Shown here in pieces: positions 7,221 through 16,701 of a DNA stretch of 35,750 bases (the stretch's first letter is position 1; every line of letters begins with the position of its first letter). The stretch is from Streptomyces montanisoli (GTDB lineage Bacteria; Actinomycetota; Actinomycetes; Streptomycetales; Streptomycetaceae). A program made the translations under genes and the position numbers. Below the pieces are notes generated by a model. That model was not told the origin of the DNA and ran no database searches. It saw nothing but the letters and a program-made list of their open reading frames with translations. The stretch covers positions 1 to 35,750 of the forward strand of contig NZ_JAGIQL010000063.1 in the NCBI RefSeq assembly GCF_017813245.1, written 5' to 3'.

Positions 7221-8660
7221 TCAGAGGATGGAGCCCGGCGTGTACCCGGCGGCGTCCGGGTGGAGTTTCACGATCTCCTCGATCCGCCCGGCCACGGTGG
7301 CGATCTGGTCGCCGGCCGCGCCCGTGAAGGACAGCTTGTCCGCCATGAGCGCGTCCAGCGCCGCCCGGTCGAGCGGGATGCGGTCGTCGGCCGCCAGCCG
7401 GTCGAGGAGCTCGTTGCGTTCCGCGCCCTGCTCGCGCATGGCCAGCGCCGACGCCACCGCGTGCTCCTTGATGACCTCGTGGGCGGCCTCCCGGCCGACG
7501 CCGGACCTGACGGCGGCCATCAGGACCTTCGTCGTCGCGAGGAACGGCAGGTAGCGGTCGAGCTCGCGTGCCACGACGGCGGGGAACGCGCCGAACTCAT
7601 CCAGCACGGTGAGGAAGGTCTCCAGCAGCCCGTCGAACGCGAAGAACGCGTCCGGCAGCGCGACGCGGCGCACCACGGAGCAGGACACATCGCCCTCGTT
7701 CCACTGGTCGCCCGACAGCTCGCCGGTCATCGAGGCGTAGCCGCGCAGGATGACCATCAGGCCGTTCACGCGCTCGCAGGAGCGGGTGTTCATCTTGTGC
7801 GGCATCGCGGACGAGCCGACCTGGCCGGGCTTGAACCCCTCGGTGACGAGCTCGTGCCCCGCCATCAGGCGGATCGTCTTCGCCAGCGAGGACGGCGCCG
7901 CGGCCAGCTGCACCAGCGTCGACACCACGTCGTAGTCGAGCGAGCGCGGGTAGACCTGCCCGACCGACGTGAACTCGCGGGCGAAGCCGAGGTGGCCGGC
8001 GATCCTGCGCTCCAGGTCGGCCAGGGCGGCCGCGTCGCCGCCCAGCAGGTCGAGCATGTCCTGCGACGTGCCCACCGGGCCCTTGACGCCGCGCAGCGGG
8101 TAGCGCTCCAGCAGGTTCTCCAGCCGCGCGTACGCCACGAGCAGCTCGTCGGCGGCCGTCGCGAAGCGCTTGCCGAGCGTGATGGTCTGCGCGGCCACGT
8201 TGTGCGAGCGGCCCGCCATTACGAGCGCCGCGTGCTCGGAGGCCAGCCTGCCGAGCCGCGCCAGCACCGCGACGGTGCGATCCCGCATCAGTTCGAGCGA
8301 GACCCGGATCTGCAGCTGCTCCACGTTCTCCGTGAGGTCGCGCGAGGTCATGCCCTTGTGGATCTGCTCGTGCCCCGCGAGCGCGTTGAACTCCTCGATG
8401 CGCGCCTTCACGTCGTGCCGGGTGACCTTCTCGCGCTCGGCGATCGACGCCAGGTCGACCTCGTCGAGCACGCTCTCGTAGTCGGCCACGGCCGATTCCG
8501 GCACCTCGATGCCGAGGTCGCGCTGGGCGCGCAGCACGGCGAGCCAGAGCCTGCGCTCCAGGACGACCTTGTGCTCGGGGGACCAGACGACGGCGAGCTG
8601 CGTGGAGGCGTAGCGGCCGGCAAGGACATTGGGGATGCGTGGCTTCGCGGGGGCTGTCAC
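7221..8660 (-). CDS. purB: Adenylosuccinate lyase
   Basis: PurB splits adenylosuccinate and SAICAR, releasing fumarate, in purine synthesis. The 479-residue product carries the fumarase/aspartase superfamily signature GSSAMPHKMN, with Ser283/Ser284 on the flexible catalytic loop, the KGMTSRDLTEN segment, and the GRSHNVAAQ segment with its catalytic His. Start GTG 8660 gives the usual actinobacterial N-terminus (PRIPNVLAGRYAS); the SD is weak. Mug follows after 5 bp. An SGNH hydrolase gene lies upstream on the same strand, 83 bp away. Confidence 0.96.
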   Translation of the reverse strand: MTAPAKPRIPNVLAGRYASTQLAVVWSPEHKVVLERRLWLAVLRAQRDLGIEVPESAVADYESVLDEVDLASIAEREKVTRHDVKARIEEFNALAGHEQIHKGMTSRDLTENVEQLQIRVSLELMRDRTVAVLARLGRLASEHAALVMAGRSHNVAAQTITLGKRFATAADELLVAYARLENLLERYPLRGVKGPVGTSQDMLDLLGGDAAALADLERRIAGHLGFAREFTSVGQVYPRSLDYDVVSTLVQLAAAPSSLAKTIRLMAGHELVTEGFKPGQVGSSAMPHKMNTRSCERVNGLMVILRGYASMTGELSGDQWNEGDVSCSVVRRVALPDAFFAFDGLLETFLTVLDEFGAFPAVVARELDRYLPFLATTKVLMAAVRSGVGREAAHEVIKEHAVASALAMREQGAERNELLDRLAADDRIPLDRAALDALMADKLSFTGAAGDQIATVAGRIEEIVKLHPDAAGYTPGSIL

Positions 8661-8706
8661 ACCCGTGATTTTACTGTGGCGTGCCCGGTGGGCCCGCACG
8701 GGCCCG

Positions 8707-8762
8707 GGACGGCTCGTACGGGCTCACGGCGGCCCGCACCCGCTCAGGACGGCTCGTACGGC
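8707..8762. repeat. 15-bp direct repeat at the 3' end of the SGNH gene
   Basis: GGACGGCTCGTACGG occurs at 8707-8721 and 8748-8762, 41 bp apart. Each copy is preceded by a similar GGCCCGCAC stretch, so the whole looks like an imperfect 41-bp tandem duplication. The copy at 8748-8762 encodes the last residues of the SGNH protein, up to its stop codon; the other lies just downstream. Confidence 0.65.
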
Positions 8763-9517
8763 ACGAGCTCCGGGCGCTTGGGCGGACGCCCGTCACCCGA
8801 CGAGCGGCCCGTCGCCCGGCGCACGATCCACGGCCACAGGTACTGCTTCGCGAACCGCAGGTCGCTGCCGCGCCGCAGCAGCCACCCCGGCGGCACGTGC
8901 GGGGGAAGCGCGGCGCGCCAGTCGTGCCCCGCCTCGTGCCCGAGCGTCTCCCACACGGCCTCGGCGATCCTGCGGTGCCCCTCGGCCGTCGGGTGCAGCC
9001 GGTCCACGCCCCACAGGCGCTGGTCGGCCAGTACGGGCGTCCCGTACAGGTCGACGACGAGCGCGTCGTGGCGGGCGGCGAGGTCGTCCACGTGGGCGAA
9101 CAGCTCCTCCATGCGCGGCCGCACCCGCTCCATCACCGGGCCGTTCCTGCCGGGGCTGCGCATCAGGACGAGCTGCTTGCAGGCCGGGGCGAGCCGCTCG
9201 ACGGCCTCTTCGAGCAGACCGCGCACCCGCCCCATGTCGACCTTCGGGCGCAGCACGTCGTTCAGCCCGCCGACGAGCGTGATCAGGTCGGGCGTCATCG
9301 CGGCCGCCGTGTCCACCTGCTCGTCGACGATCTGGCCGATCAGCTTGCCGCGCACCGCGAGGTTCGCGTAGCGAAACCCCGGCGTGCGCTGCGCGAAGCG
9401 CGCCGCGAGCAGATCGGCCCAGCCCCGGTACGAGCCGTCGGGCAGCACGTCGGACATGCCCTCGGTGAAGGAGTCGCCGACGGCGACGAAGCTCGTGTAC
9501 TCGTCCATCGTCTCCAT
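8744..9517 (-). CDS. SGNH/GDSL hydrolase
   Basis: The 257-residue product shows SGNH blocks in order: block I GDSFTEG near residue 14 (Ser nucleophile), the block II Gly region, block III GGLNDV (Asn), and block V DRLHPT (Asp and His of the triad). There is no signal peptide, so it is likely cytoplasmic, unlike secreted esterases of this fold. It could be an esterase, a lipase-like enzyme or a carbohydrate deacetylase; the substrate cannot be told. The start could be ATG 9517 or ATG 9508. A TAGGAT hexamer at 9528-9533 on the minus strand would give a very short leader for 9517. Confidence 0.9.
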   Translation of the reverse strand: METMDEYTSFVAVGDSFTEGMSDVLPDGSYRGWADLLAARFAQRTPGFRYANLAVRGKLIGQIVDEQVDTAAAMTPDLITLVGGLNDVLRPKVDMGRVRGLLEEAVERLAPACKQLVLMRSPGRNGPVMERVRPRMEELFAHVDDLAARHDALVVDLYGTPVLADQRLWGVDRLHPTAEGHRRIAEAVWETLGHEAGHDWRAALPPHVPPGWLLRRGSDLRFAKQYLWPWIVRRATGRSSGDGRPPKRPELVPYEPS

Positions 9518-9561
9518 GACGACGATGATCCTACCGTGCGGTAGTAATGCTCGGCCGCCCC

Positions 9562-10575
9562 TCAGCTGTGCCTGCCGACCAGCTCCCGCAGCACGTCCTC
9601 CATGGTCACGAGCCCCTCCAGCTTGCCGTCCTCGTCGAGTACGGCCGCCAGATGGGTGCGGCCGCGGCGCATCGCCGTCAGCACGTCGTCCATCGGTGTC
9701 GCGTCCCTGACGCGCGCGATGGGGCGCATGTCGGCGACCGCGAAGGGCCGGTCGCGGTCCACGGCGTCCAGGGCGTCCTTCACATGCAGGTACCCGAGGA
9801 TCCGCCGCGCCGAGTCGACGACGGGGAACCGGGAGAAGCCGGACCGCGCGGACAGCTGCTCGAGGCCCTCCGCCGACACGCCGAAGCGCGCCGACACGAC
9901 CCGCTCAAGCGGCGTCACCACGTCACGCACCGGGCGCCTGCCCAGCTCCAACGCGTCGTGCAGGCGCTCCGACGCGCGGTCGTCGAGGAGCCCGGCGTGG
10001 CTGGTCTCCGTGACGAGGCGCCCCAGCTCGGCGTCGGAGAACACGGAGACGACCTCGTCCCTCGCGTCCACCCGCACCACCTTGAGCAGCGCGTTCGCGA
10101 AGGCGTTGATCGCGAGGATCACCGGCTTGAGCGCCCGCGACAGGGCCACGAGCGGCGGGCCGAGCAGCAGCGCGACGCGCGCGGGCCCGGCGAGCGCCAC
10201 GTTCTTCGGCACCATCTCGCCGAGCAGCATGTGCAGGTACGTCGCGACGACCAGGGCGATGACGAACGCGATGGTGTGGCCCACGCCCGACGGCAGGCCG
10301 ATCGCGTGGAAGGCCGGTTCCAGGACGTGCGCGATCGCCGGCTCCGCCACGATGCCGAGCACCAGGGTGCACAGCGTGATGCCGAGCTGCGCGGCCGCGA
10401 GCAGCGCAGAGATGTGTTCGAGGCCCCAGATCACGCGGCGCGCGCGTTTGTCGCCGTCCTCGGCCATCGGCTCGATCTGGCTGCGCCGCACGGAGACGAG
10501 GGAGAACTCGGCGCCGACGAAGAAGGCGTTCACCACGAGCGTCAGCAGCGCGATGACGAACTGGACGGCGGTCAC
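9562..10575 (-). CDS. CNNM/DUF21 and CBS-pair membrane protein (short type)
   Basis: The 337-residue product has an N-terminal DUF21/CNNM membrane domain (about residues 1-190; FFVGAEFSLVSVRR, LLGEMVPKNVAL) and a cytoplasmic CBS pair (about 200-335; RFPVVDSARRILGYLHVKDAL, LVTMEDVLRELVG). It ends right after the CBS pair and lacks the C-terminal CorC/HlyC domain present in its upstream neighbour. Family members export or sense Mg2+/Co2+; old annotations call them hemolysins, which is misleading. Its ATG overlaps the stop of the upstream gene by 4 bp, so the pair is translationally coupled and probably forms a heteromeric complex. Confidence 0.92.
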   Translation of the reverse strand: MTAVQFVIALLTLVVNAFFVGAEFSLVSVRRSQIEPMAEDGDKRARRVIWGLEHISALLAAAQLGITLCTLVLGIVAEPAIAHVLEPAFHAIGLPSGVGHTIAFVIALVVATYLHMLLGEMVPKNVALAGPARVALLLGPPLVALSRALKPVILAINAFANALLKVVRVDARDEVVSVFSDAELGRLVTETSHAGLLDDRASERLHDALELGRRPVRDVVTPLERVVSARFGVSAEGLEQLSARSGFSRFPVVDSARRILGYLHVKDALDAVDRDRPFAVADMRPIARVRDATPMDDVLTAMRRGRTHLAAVLDEDGKLEGLVTMEDVLRELVGRHS

Positions 10576-11918
10576 GCGCCCACCTCCTCCCCGTCCGCGC
10601 CTGCCGCGGGCGGCAGCGGCGCCCTGAGCGTCACCCGCGCCGCGCGCCGGCCGCGCGCGTCCGACACCTCCAGCTGCCAGCCGTCGCCGGTGGAGGCCGT
10701 GTCGCCCTCGGCGGGGATGCGGCCGAGCTCGGCGGCGACGAACCCGGCGAGCGTCTCGTAGGGGCCGTCGGGGACGCGCAGGCCGATGTCAGCCAGCCGG
10801 CCGGCCCGCACGGCGCCGTCCGCCGACCACAGCGCGCGGCCGGCCGCGTCCTCGCCGATGCGCGCCAGGTCGGACGTCTCGTGCGGGTCGTGCTCGTCGC
10901 GCACCTCGCCGACGACCTCCTCGACGATGTCCTCCAGCGTCACCACGCCCGCCGTGCCGCCGTACTCGTCGATGACCACGGCCATGGTGCGGCGCCCGGT
11001 GAGCCGGTCGAGCAGGCGGTCGACGGTCAGGGTCTCCGGCACGAGCAGCGGCTCGCGCATCAGCGCGGTGACGGGGCGCCTGGGCCGCTCGTCGGCGGGC
11101 ACCGCGAGCACGTCCTTGACGTGCGCCGTGCCCACGACGGTGTCGAGGCCGCCCCGGTGCACGGGGAAGCGGGACAGGCCCGTCGCCCTGGTGGCGTTCG
11201 CCACGTCCTCCGCCGTCGCCTGCACGTCGAGCGCGATGACCTGCACGCGCGGGGTCATCACGTTCTCCGCCGTCAGCTCCGACAGGCTCAGCGTCCTGAC
11301 GAACAGGTCGGCCGTGTCGGGCTCGAGCGCGCCCTCCTTCACCGAGTGCCGCGCCAGGGCGACCAGCTCCTGCGGCGAGCGGGCGGACGCGAGCTCCTCG
11401 ATGGGTTCGAGCCCGAAGCCGCGCACGACGCGGTTGGCCATGTTGTTCAGGTGGCCGATGAACGGCTTGAACACGGTCGTGAAGTACGACTGCGGAGTCG
11501 CCACGACCTTGGCCACGGCGACGGGGGAGGAGATCGCCCAGTTCTTCGGCACCAGCTCGCCGACGACCATGAGGAAGACGGTGGACAGCGCCGTCCCGAT
11601 CACGAGGGCGAGGGAGGACGCCGCCGAGCGTGAGAGACCCGCCGCCTCGATGGGGCCGCGGATCAGCGTGGACACGGACGGCTCCGCGAGCATGCCGACG
11701 ACCAGGTTGGTCACCGTGATGCCGAGCTGCGAGCCGGAGAGCTGAAACGTCAGGCTCCGCACGGCGCGCAGCGCCCCGGCCGCGCCCCGCTCGCCGCGCT
11801 GCGCGGCCAGCTCCAGGTCGCCGCGCTCCACGGTGGTCAGCGAGAACTCGGCCGCGACGAAGGCACCGCAGAGCAGCGAGAGCAGCACCGCCACGGCGAG
11901 GAGAAGCACCTCGGTCAA
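10572..11918 (-). CDS. CNNM/CBS/CorC-domain membrane protein
   Basis: The 448-residue product contains a DUF21/CNNM membrane domain (about 1-190; CGAFVAAEFSLTTVER, VGELVPKNWAI), a CBS pair (about 210-340; ENVMTPRVQVIALDV, MAVVIDEYGGTAGVVTLEDIVEE) and a C-terminal CorC/HlyC domain (about 355-435). This is the full actinobacterial CNNM transporter form, inferred to move divalent cations such as Mg2+. The start is TTG 11918, supported by a strong SD; an in-frame ATG at 11939 lies upstream of that SD. It is first in a two-gene operon with the shorter paralogue. Confidence 0.92.
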   Translation of the reverse strand: MTEVLLLAVAVLLSLLCGAFVAAEFSLTTVERGDLELAAQRGERGAAGALRAVRSLTFQLSGSQLGITVTNLVVGMLAEPSVSTLIRGPIEAAGLSRSAASSLALVIGTALSTVFLMVVGELVPKNWAISSPVAVAKVVATPQSYFTTVFKPFIGHLNNMANRVVRGFGLEPIEELASARSPQELVALARHSVKEGALEPDTADLFVRTLSLSELTAENVMTPRVQVIALDVQATAEDVANATRATGLSRFPVHRGGLDTVVGTAHVKDVLAVPADERPRRPVTALMREPLLVPETLTVDRLLDRLTGRRTMAVVIDEYGGTAGVVTLEDIVEEVVGEVRDEHDPHETSDLARIGEDAAGRALWSADGAVRAGRLADIGLRVPDGPYETLAGFVAAELGRIPAEGDTASTGDGWQLEVSDARGRRAARVTLRAPLPPAAGADGEEVGA

Positions 11919-11923
11919 CGGTT

Positions 11924-11930
11924 CACCTCC
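11924..11930 (-). promoter_or_regulatory. Ribosome binding site that fixes a TTG start
   Basis: GGAGGTG on the minus strand lies 5 nt before TTG 11918 and well after the upstream in-frame ATG 11939, so the TTG is the likely initiator of the long CNNM protein. Confidence 0.7.
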
Positions 11931-12048
11931 GTCCCCCATGATCGGTCAACCGCGTGCGGCGCGCTCGGTACCGGCATCCAGTACGCCCGAAGGTAAAGGA
12001 AAGGCAAAGGGATCGGAAGGGGTGGCAGGGCCGGGCCCGAGCCGGCGC

Positions 12049-12351
12049 CTACAGCGGCTTGACCCAGCGCCGCCAGTGGTCCTCACGCCGGTAGCCGGCC
12101 GCGCCCCAGGCGGCGTGGGCCCGGGCGTTGTCCTCCAGGACCATGGCGTCGACGCGCCGCCCGCCGAGTGCGGCGAAGCGCCGCTCGGCCGCTTCCAGCA
12201 GGGCGGTGGCGACACCCTGACGGCGGTGGCCCGGATGGACGGCCAGCCGGTAGGCGCAGCACCGCCAGCCGTCGAACCCGGCTATCACGGTCCCGGCGAG
12301 ACTCCCCTCGCGCTCCGCGAGGGTCGCGCGGCGGATGTAGAGATCGCTCAT
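12049..12351 (-). CDS. Short GNAT acetyltransferase, possibly internally deleted
   Basis: The product has only 100 residues, against about 140-160 for GNAT proteins. Beta-1 (LYIRRATLAE) is followed at once by what looks like beta-2/beta-3 (EGSLAGTVIAGFDGW, CAYRLAVHP), the CoA loop RRQGVATALLEAAERR, and an intact end (AHAAWGAAGYRREDHWRRWVKPL). The two helices that should lie between beta-1 and beta-2 are absent, without a frame change, which suggests an in-frame deletion of roughly 40 codons. The start ATG 12351 has a poor SD. Activity is doubtful because the missing part forms the acceptor-site wall. Confidence 0.7.
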   Translation of the reverse strand: MSDLYIRRATLAEREGSLAGTVIAGFDGWRCCAYRLAVHPGHRRQGVATALLEAAERRFAALGGRRVDAMVLEDNARAHAAWGAAGYRREDHWRRWVKPL

Positions 12352-12409
12352 GGAACGAACCAAGCAGAGCGGCGGCGCGCCGGCGAGCGGTTTCCGCGCC
12401 GCGCGGACG

Positions 12410-12841
12410 CTACGCCGCCCCGGCGGCGCCGGACGCGCAGGACGGGCACAGGCCGCGGTAGGTGATGTCCGCCTCAGTGACGGTGAACCCGAACCGCTCC
12501 GCGACCGGCAGGTCGCCCAGCGGCGAGCCGGTGGGGTGGACGTCGCGAATCGTGCCGCAGCCCGAGCAGACGAGGTGCTGGTGCGGGCGGCGGGCATTGG
12601 GGTCGTAGCGCTTGGCGCGGCCGTCCGTGGCGACCTCGATGACCTCGCCGAGGGAGACCATCTCGCCCAGGGTGTTGTAGACCGTCGCGCGGGATATCTC
12701 GGGCAGCAGGCGCGAGGCGCGGGCATGCACCTCGTCCGCGGTCAGGTGCGTGTGGTCGCCGTCGAGTACCTGCGCGACGACCCGCCGCTGCGCGGTCATC
12801 CGCCACCCCTGCCCGCGCAGTCGCTCCACCAGGTCGCTCAC
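12410..12841 (-). CDS. Fur-family peroxide-sensing repressor (PerR/CatR-like)
   Basis: The 143-residue product has a winged helix (about 15-80; ISRATVYNTLGEMVSLG) and a Fur dimerisation domain. All PerR regulatory-metal ligands can be aligned: His32, Asp80, His87, His89 and Asp100. Asp at the last position favours a PerR-type H2O2 sensor over an iron sensor. Structural zinc cysteines are C92xxC95 and C132xxC135. GTG 12841 is preceded by an AAGGGG-type SD. The gene is divergent from katG, and a palindrome in the katG promoter is its likely target. In Streptomyces, Fur-like CatR and FurA/FurS control catalases; I cannot tell which orthologue this is. Confidence 0.9.
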   Translation of the reverse strand: MSDLVERLRGQGWRMTAQRRVVAQVLDGDHTHLTADEVHARASRLLPEISRATVYNTLGEMVSLGEVIEVATDGRAKRYDPNARRPHQHLVCSGCGTIRDVHPTGSPLGDLPVAERFGFTVTEADITYRGLCPSCASGAAGAA

Positions 12842-12874
12842 TCGGTCCACCCCTTCACGGAACTGGCGCACTTC

Positions 12875-12902
12875 TTGACTTGGACAGAGTCCATCGTAGG
12901 AT
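12875..12902 (+). promoter_or_regulatory. katG promoter
   Basis: TTGACT (12875-12880, 5 of 6) and TAGGAT (12897-12902, a common Streptomyces -10 form) are separated by 16 bp. The predicted start near 12909 gives a leader of about 110 nt to katG. Confidence 0.65.
12881..12893. promoter_or_regulatory. Candidate Fur/PerR-type operator
   Basis: A perfect inverted repeat TGGAC-AGA-GTCCA fills most of the spacer between the katG -35 and -10 boxes. A bound repressor would block RNA polymerase. Its position between katG and the PerR-like gene makes that protein the likely ligand; the sequence is not a textbook PerR box. Confidence 0.55.
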
Positions 12903-13018
12903 CGTTTCCGGTACCAGCCAAGGGACAAGGGAAACCGCCTCGTCCGCCCGGTCGCCACCGTCCGTACTACCCCGAGCACCGCGATCCGACGCGATCCGCC
13001 CGGTCCGGAAGGAATTCC

Positions 13019-15241
<2,223 letters not shown>

Positions 15242-15260
15242 TCCGCACGCCGCAAGAACG

Positions 15261-15294
15261 GCCCGCCGCCCTGCCGTGAGGCAGGGCGGCGGGC
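15261..15294 (+). terminator. katG terminator
   Basis: A perfect 15-bp stem (15261-15275 with 15280-15294) closes a GTGA tetraloop 19 bp after the katG stop, followed by TGCTTT. Confidence 0.9.
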
Positions 15295-15324
15295 TGCTTT
15301 CGCGTGCGGGCTGCTTTCGCGTGC
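15291..15324 (+). repeat. 17-bp tandem duplication at the katG terminator
   Basis: The unit GGGCTGCTTTCGCGTGC occurs twice head to tail (15291-15307, 15308-15324). It copies the descending base of the terminator stem and its short T-run. Confidence 0.9.
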
Positions 15325-15532
15325 GGGGCCGCCGGGCGTGCGGCCCGCTGCCCGCGCAGGGGCGCGAACCGGCCGCGGTACTGCGACGCCGGGACCGGCC
15401 CGGCCGGTACGGGTGCCACCGTCCGTCTCGGGTGCCGCCCGGGTGCCGGCCGTCGTGCAGCACCTCGCCCGCGGCGAAGCGTGAGGCCTCAGCTGACGAC
15501 CACCTGTACGCGGGGCCGCGGGTCGGTCACTT

Positions 15533-15546
15533 TGGCGGGCCCGCCA
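15533..15546 (-). terminator. Palindrome downstream of the VOC gene
   Basis: TGGCGGGCCCGCCA is a perfect 14-bp palindrome 19 bp after the VOC stop codon. On the minus strand it is followed by AAGTGACC, so it is at best a weak terminator. The gap 15325-15532 otherwise shows nothing I can name. Confidence 0.35.
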
Positions 15547-15564
15547 CAGCGGAGGCCCGCTGCG

Positions 15565-15909
15565 TCAGCCGCTGACGAAGCAGAACTCGTTGCCCTCCGG
15601 GTCGTGCACCACCTGGAACTGGCCGTACGTGTCGGTGACCAGCTCGCCGAGTGCGACCGCGCCGAGCCGCACGGCCTCCGCCGTCGCCGCCGGGATGTCG
15701 CCCGCCGAGAGGTCCACGTGCACCCGGTTCTTGACGGCCTTCGGCTCGGGAACGCGCTGGAAGGCGAGGCGGGGCATGTCCGGCGGGTCGACGTACGACC
15801 AGTGGTCCTCGCGGTCCACGGCCTCCGCGTCGAGCAGCGCCGCCCAGAACCGCGCCAGGGCCGACGGGTCGGCACAGTCGAAAACGATCTCGTCCAGTCG
15901 TGCGCGCAT
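15565..15909 (-). CDS. VOC (glyoxalase-like) family protein
   Basis: The 114-residue product has the two beta-alpha-beta-beta-beta repeats of a single VOC unit: LDEIVFDCADPSALARFW, then NRVHVDLSAGD, and the ending VVHDPEGNEFCFV. The His-Asp-Pro-Glu-Gly-Asn-Glu-Phe turn is typical of the Glyoxalase_6-like subgroup of Streptomyces. Members may bind metals, detoxify or bind small molecules; nothing here picks out a substrate. The gene is monocistronic on the minus strand, between the katG terminator and the end of bioD. Confidence 0.88.
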   Translation of the reverse strand: MRARLDEIVFDCADPSALARFWAALLDAEAVDREDHWSYVDPPDMPRLAFQRVPEPKAVKNRVHVDLSAGDIPAATAEAVRLGAVALGELVTDTYGQFQVVHDPEGNEFCFVSG

Positions 15910-15950
15910 CGTACGAGCCTAGCGGCGTGCCGCCGTCCGTGCCGGGCTGT

Positions 15951-16700
15951 TCACGCGGTCCGAACGAGTGGGGGCGGGCAGGGCTCAGGGGCGAACCGCG
16001 CCGCGAACGCGGCCGCGTCCCAGCGCCCGCCGAGTGCGGGTGCGAGCCAGCCGGGGGACTGCGCGCGGAAGTCCGTGGGCGGCAGCGCCCCGGCGCCGTG
16101 CGGCACGGCGCCCAGCAGGGGCATGCCCGCGACCGCGGGCAGGTCCGCGAGGTTGCACCGCTCGGCCAGGTCCGGGCTCGCCGGCCAGCTCCCGATGACC
16201 GCCCCGAGCGCGCCGACCCCGCGGGCCCGCAGCGCCTCGGCCGTCAGCGCCGTCGTGTTCAGCGTGCCGAGGCCGGCGCGCACCACCACGAGGACCTGCG
16301 CGTCCAGCAGTCGCGCCGCGTCCGCGAGCGTGCCGCCCTCCTCGTCGAACCGTACGAGCAGCCCGCCCGCGCCCTCGACGAGCACGAGGTCGTGCTCCGC
16401 CGCGAGGCGCCGTGCCGCCTCGGCCACGTCGGCCGGGCCCACCGGCGCCATGCCGGCCCGCCGCGCTGCCGTCGCGGGCGCCAGCGGTTCGGGGAAGCGT
16501 GCGAGCTCGACGGTCGTGACCCCGCCCGCCAGCCGCCCGGCCGCCGCGACATCGCCCTCCTCGCCCGGCGCGAGGCCGGTCTGTGCGGGCTTGAGCACCG
16601 CGACCGTACGGCCCGCCGCGGTCGCGGCGGCGGCGACCGCCGCCGTCACCACCGTCTTGCCGATCTCCGTGTCCGTTCCGGAGACCACCACCACCGGCAT
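15951..16700 (-). CDS. bioD: Dethiobiotin synthetase
   Basis: BioD closes the ureido ring of dethiobiotin from DAPA, CO2 and ATP. The 249-residue product begins with the P-loop GTDTEIGKT (residues 8-16), then has VLKPAQTGL, VEGAGGLLV and GTLNTTALTAEAL, all typical for the family. Its ATG lies 1 bp past the bioA stop, with an SD (GGAGGG) inside the end of bioA, so it is translated in coupling with bioA. It is the last gene of the bioB-bioA-bioD operon. Confidence 0.96.
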   Translation of the reverse strand: MPVVVVSGTDTEIGKTVVTAAVAAAATAAGRTVAVLKPAQTGLAPGEEGDVAAAGRLAGGVTTVELARFPEPLAPATAARRAGMAPVGPADVAEAARRLAAEHDLVLVEGAGGLLVRFDEEGGTLADAARLLDAQVLVVVRAGLGTLNTTALTAEALRARGVGALGAVIGSWPASPDLAERCNLADLPAVAGMPLLGAVPHGAGALPPTDFRAQSPGWLAPALGGRWDAAAFAARFAPEPCPPPLVRTA

Positions 16701-16701
16701 G

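Noticed and set aside
7260..9371. 703-residue plus-strand frame across purB and the SGNH gene
   Set aside because: It is antisense to two well-supported genes and shows only low-complexity His/Arg-rich sequence.
9562..11918. Hemolysin genes
   Set aside because: The CNNM/CBS domain order identifies ion-transport family proteins; the hemolysin label is an inherited misnomer.
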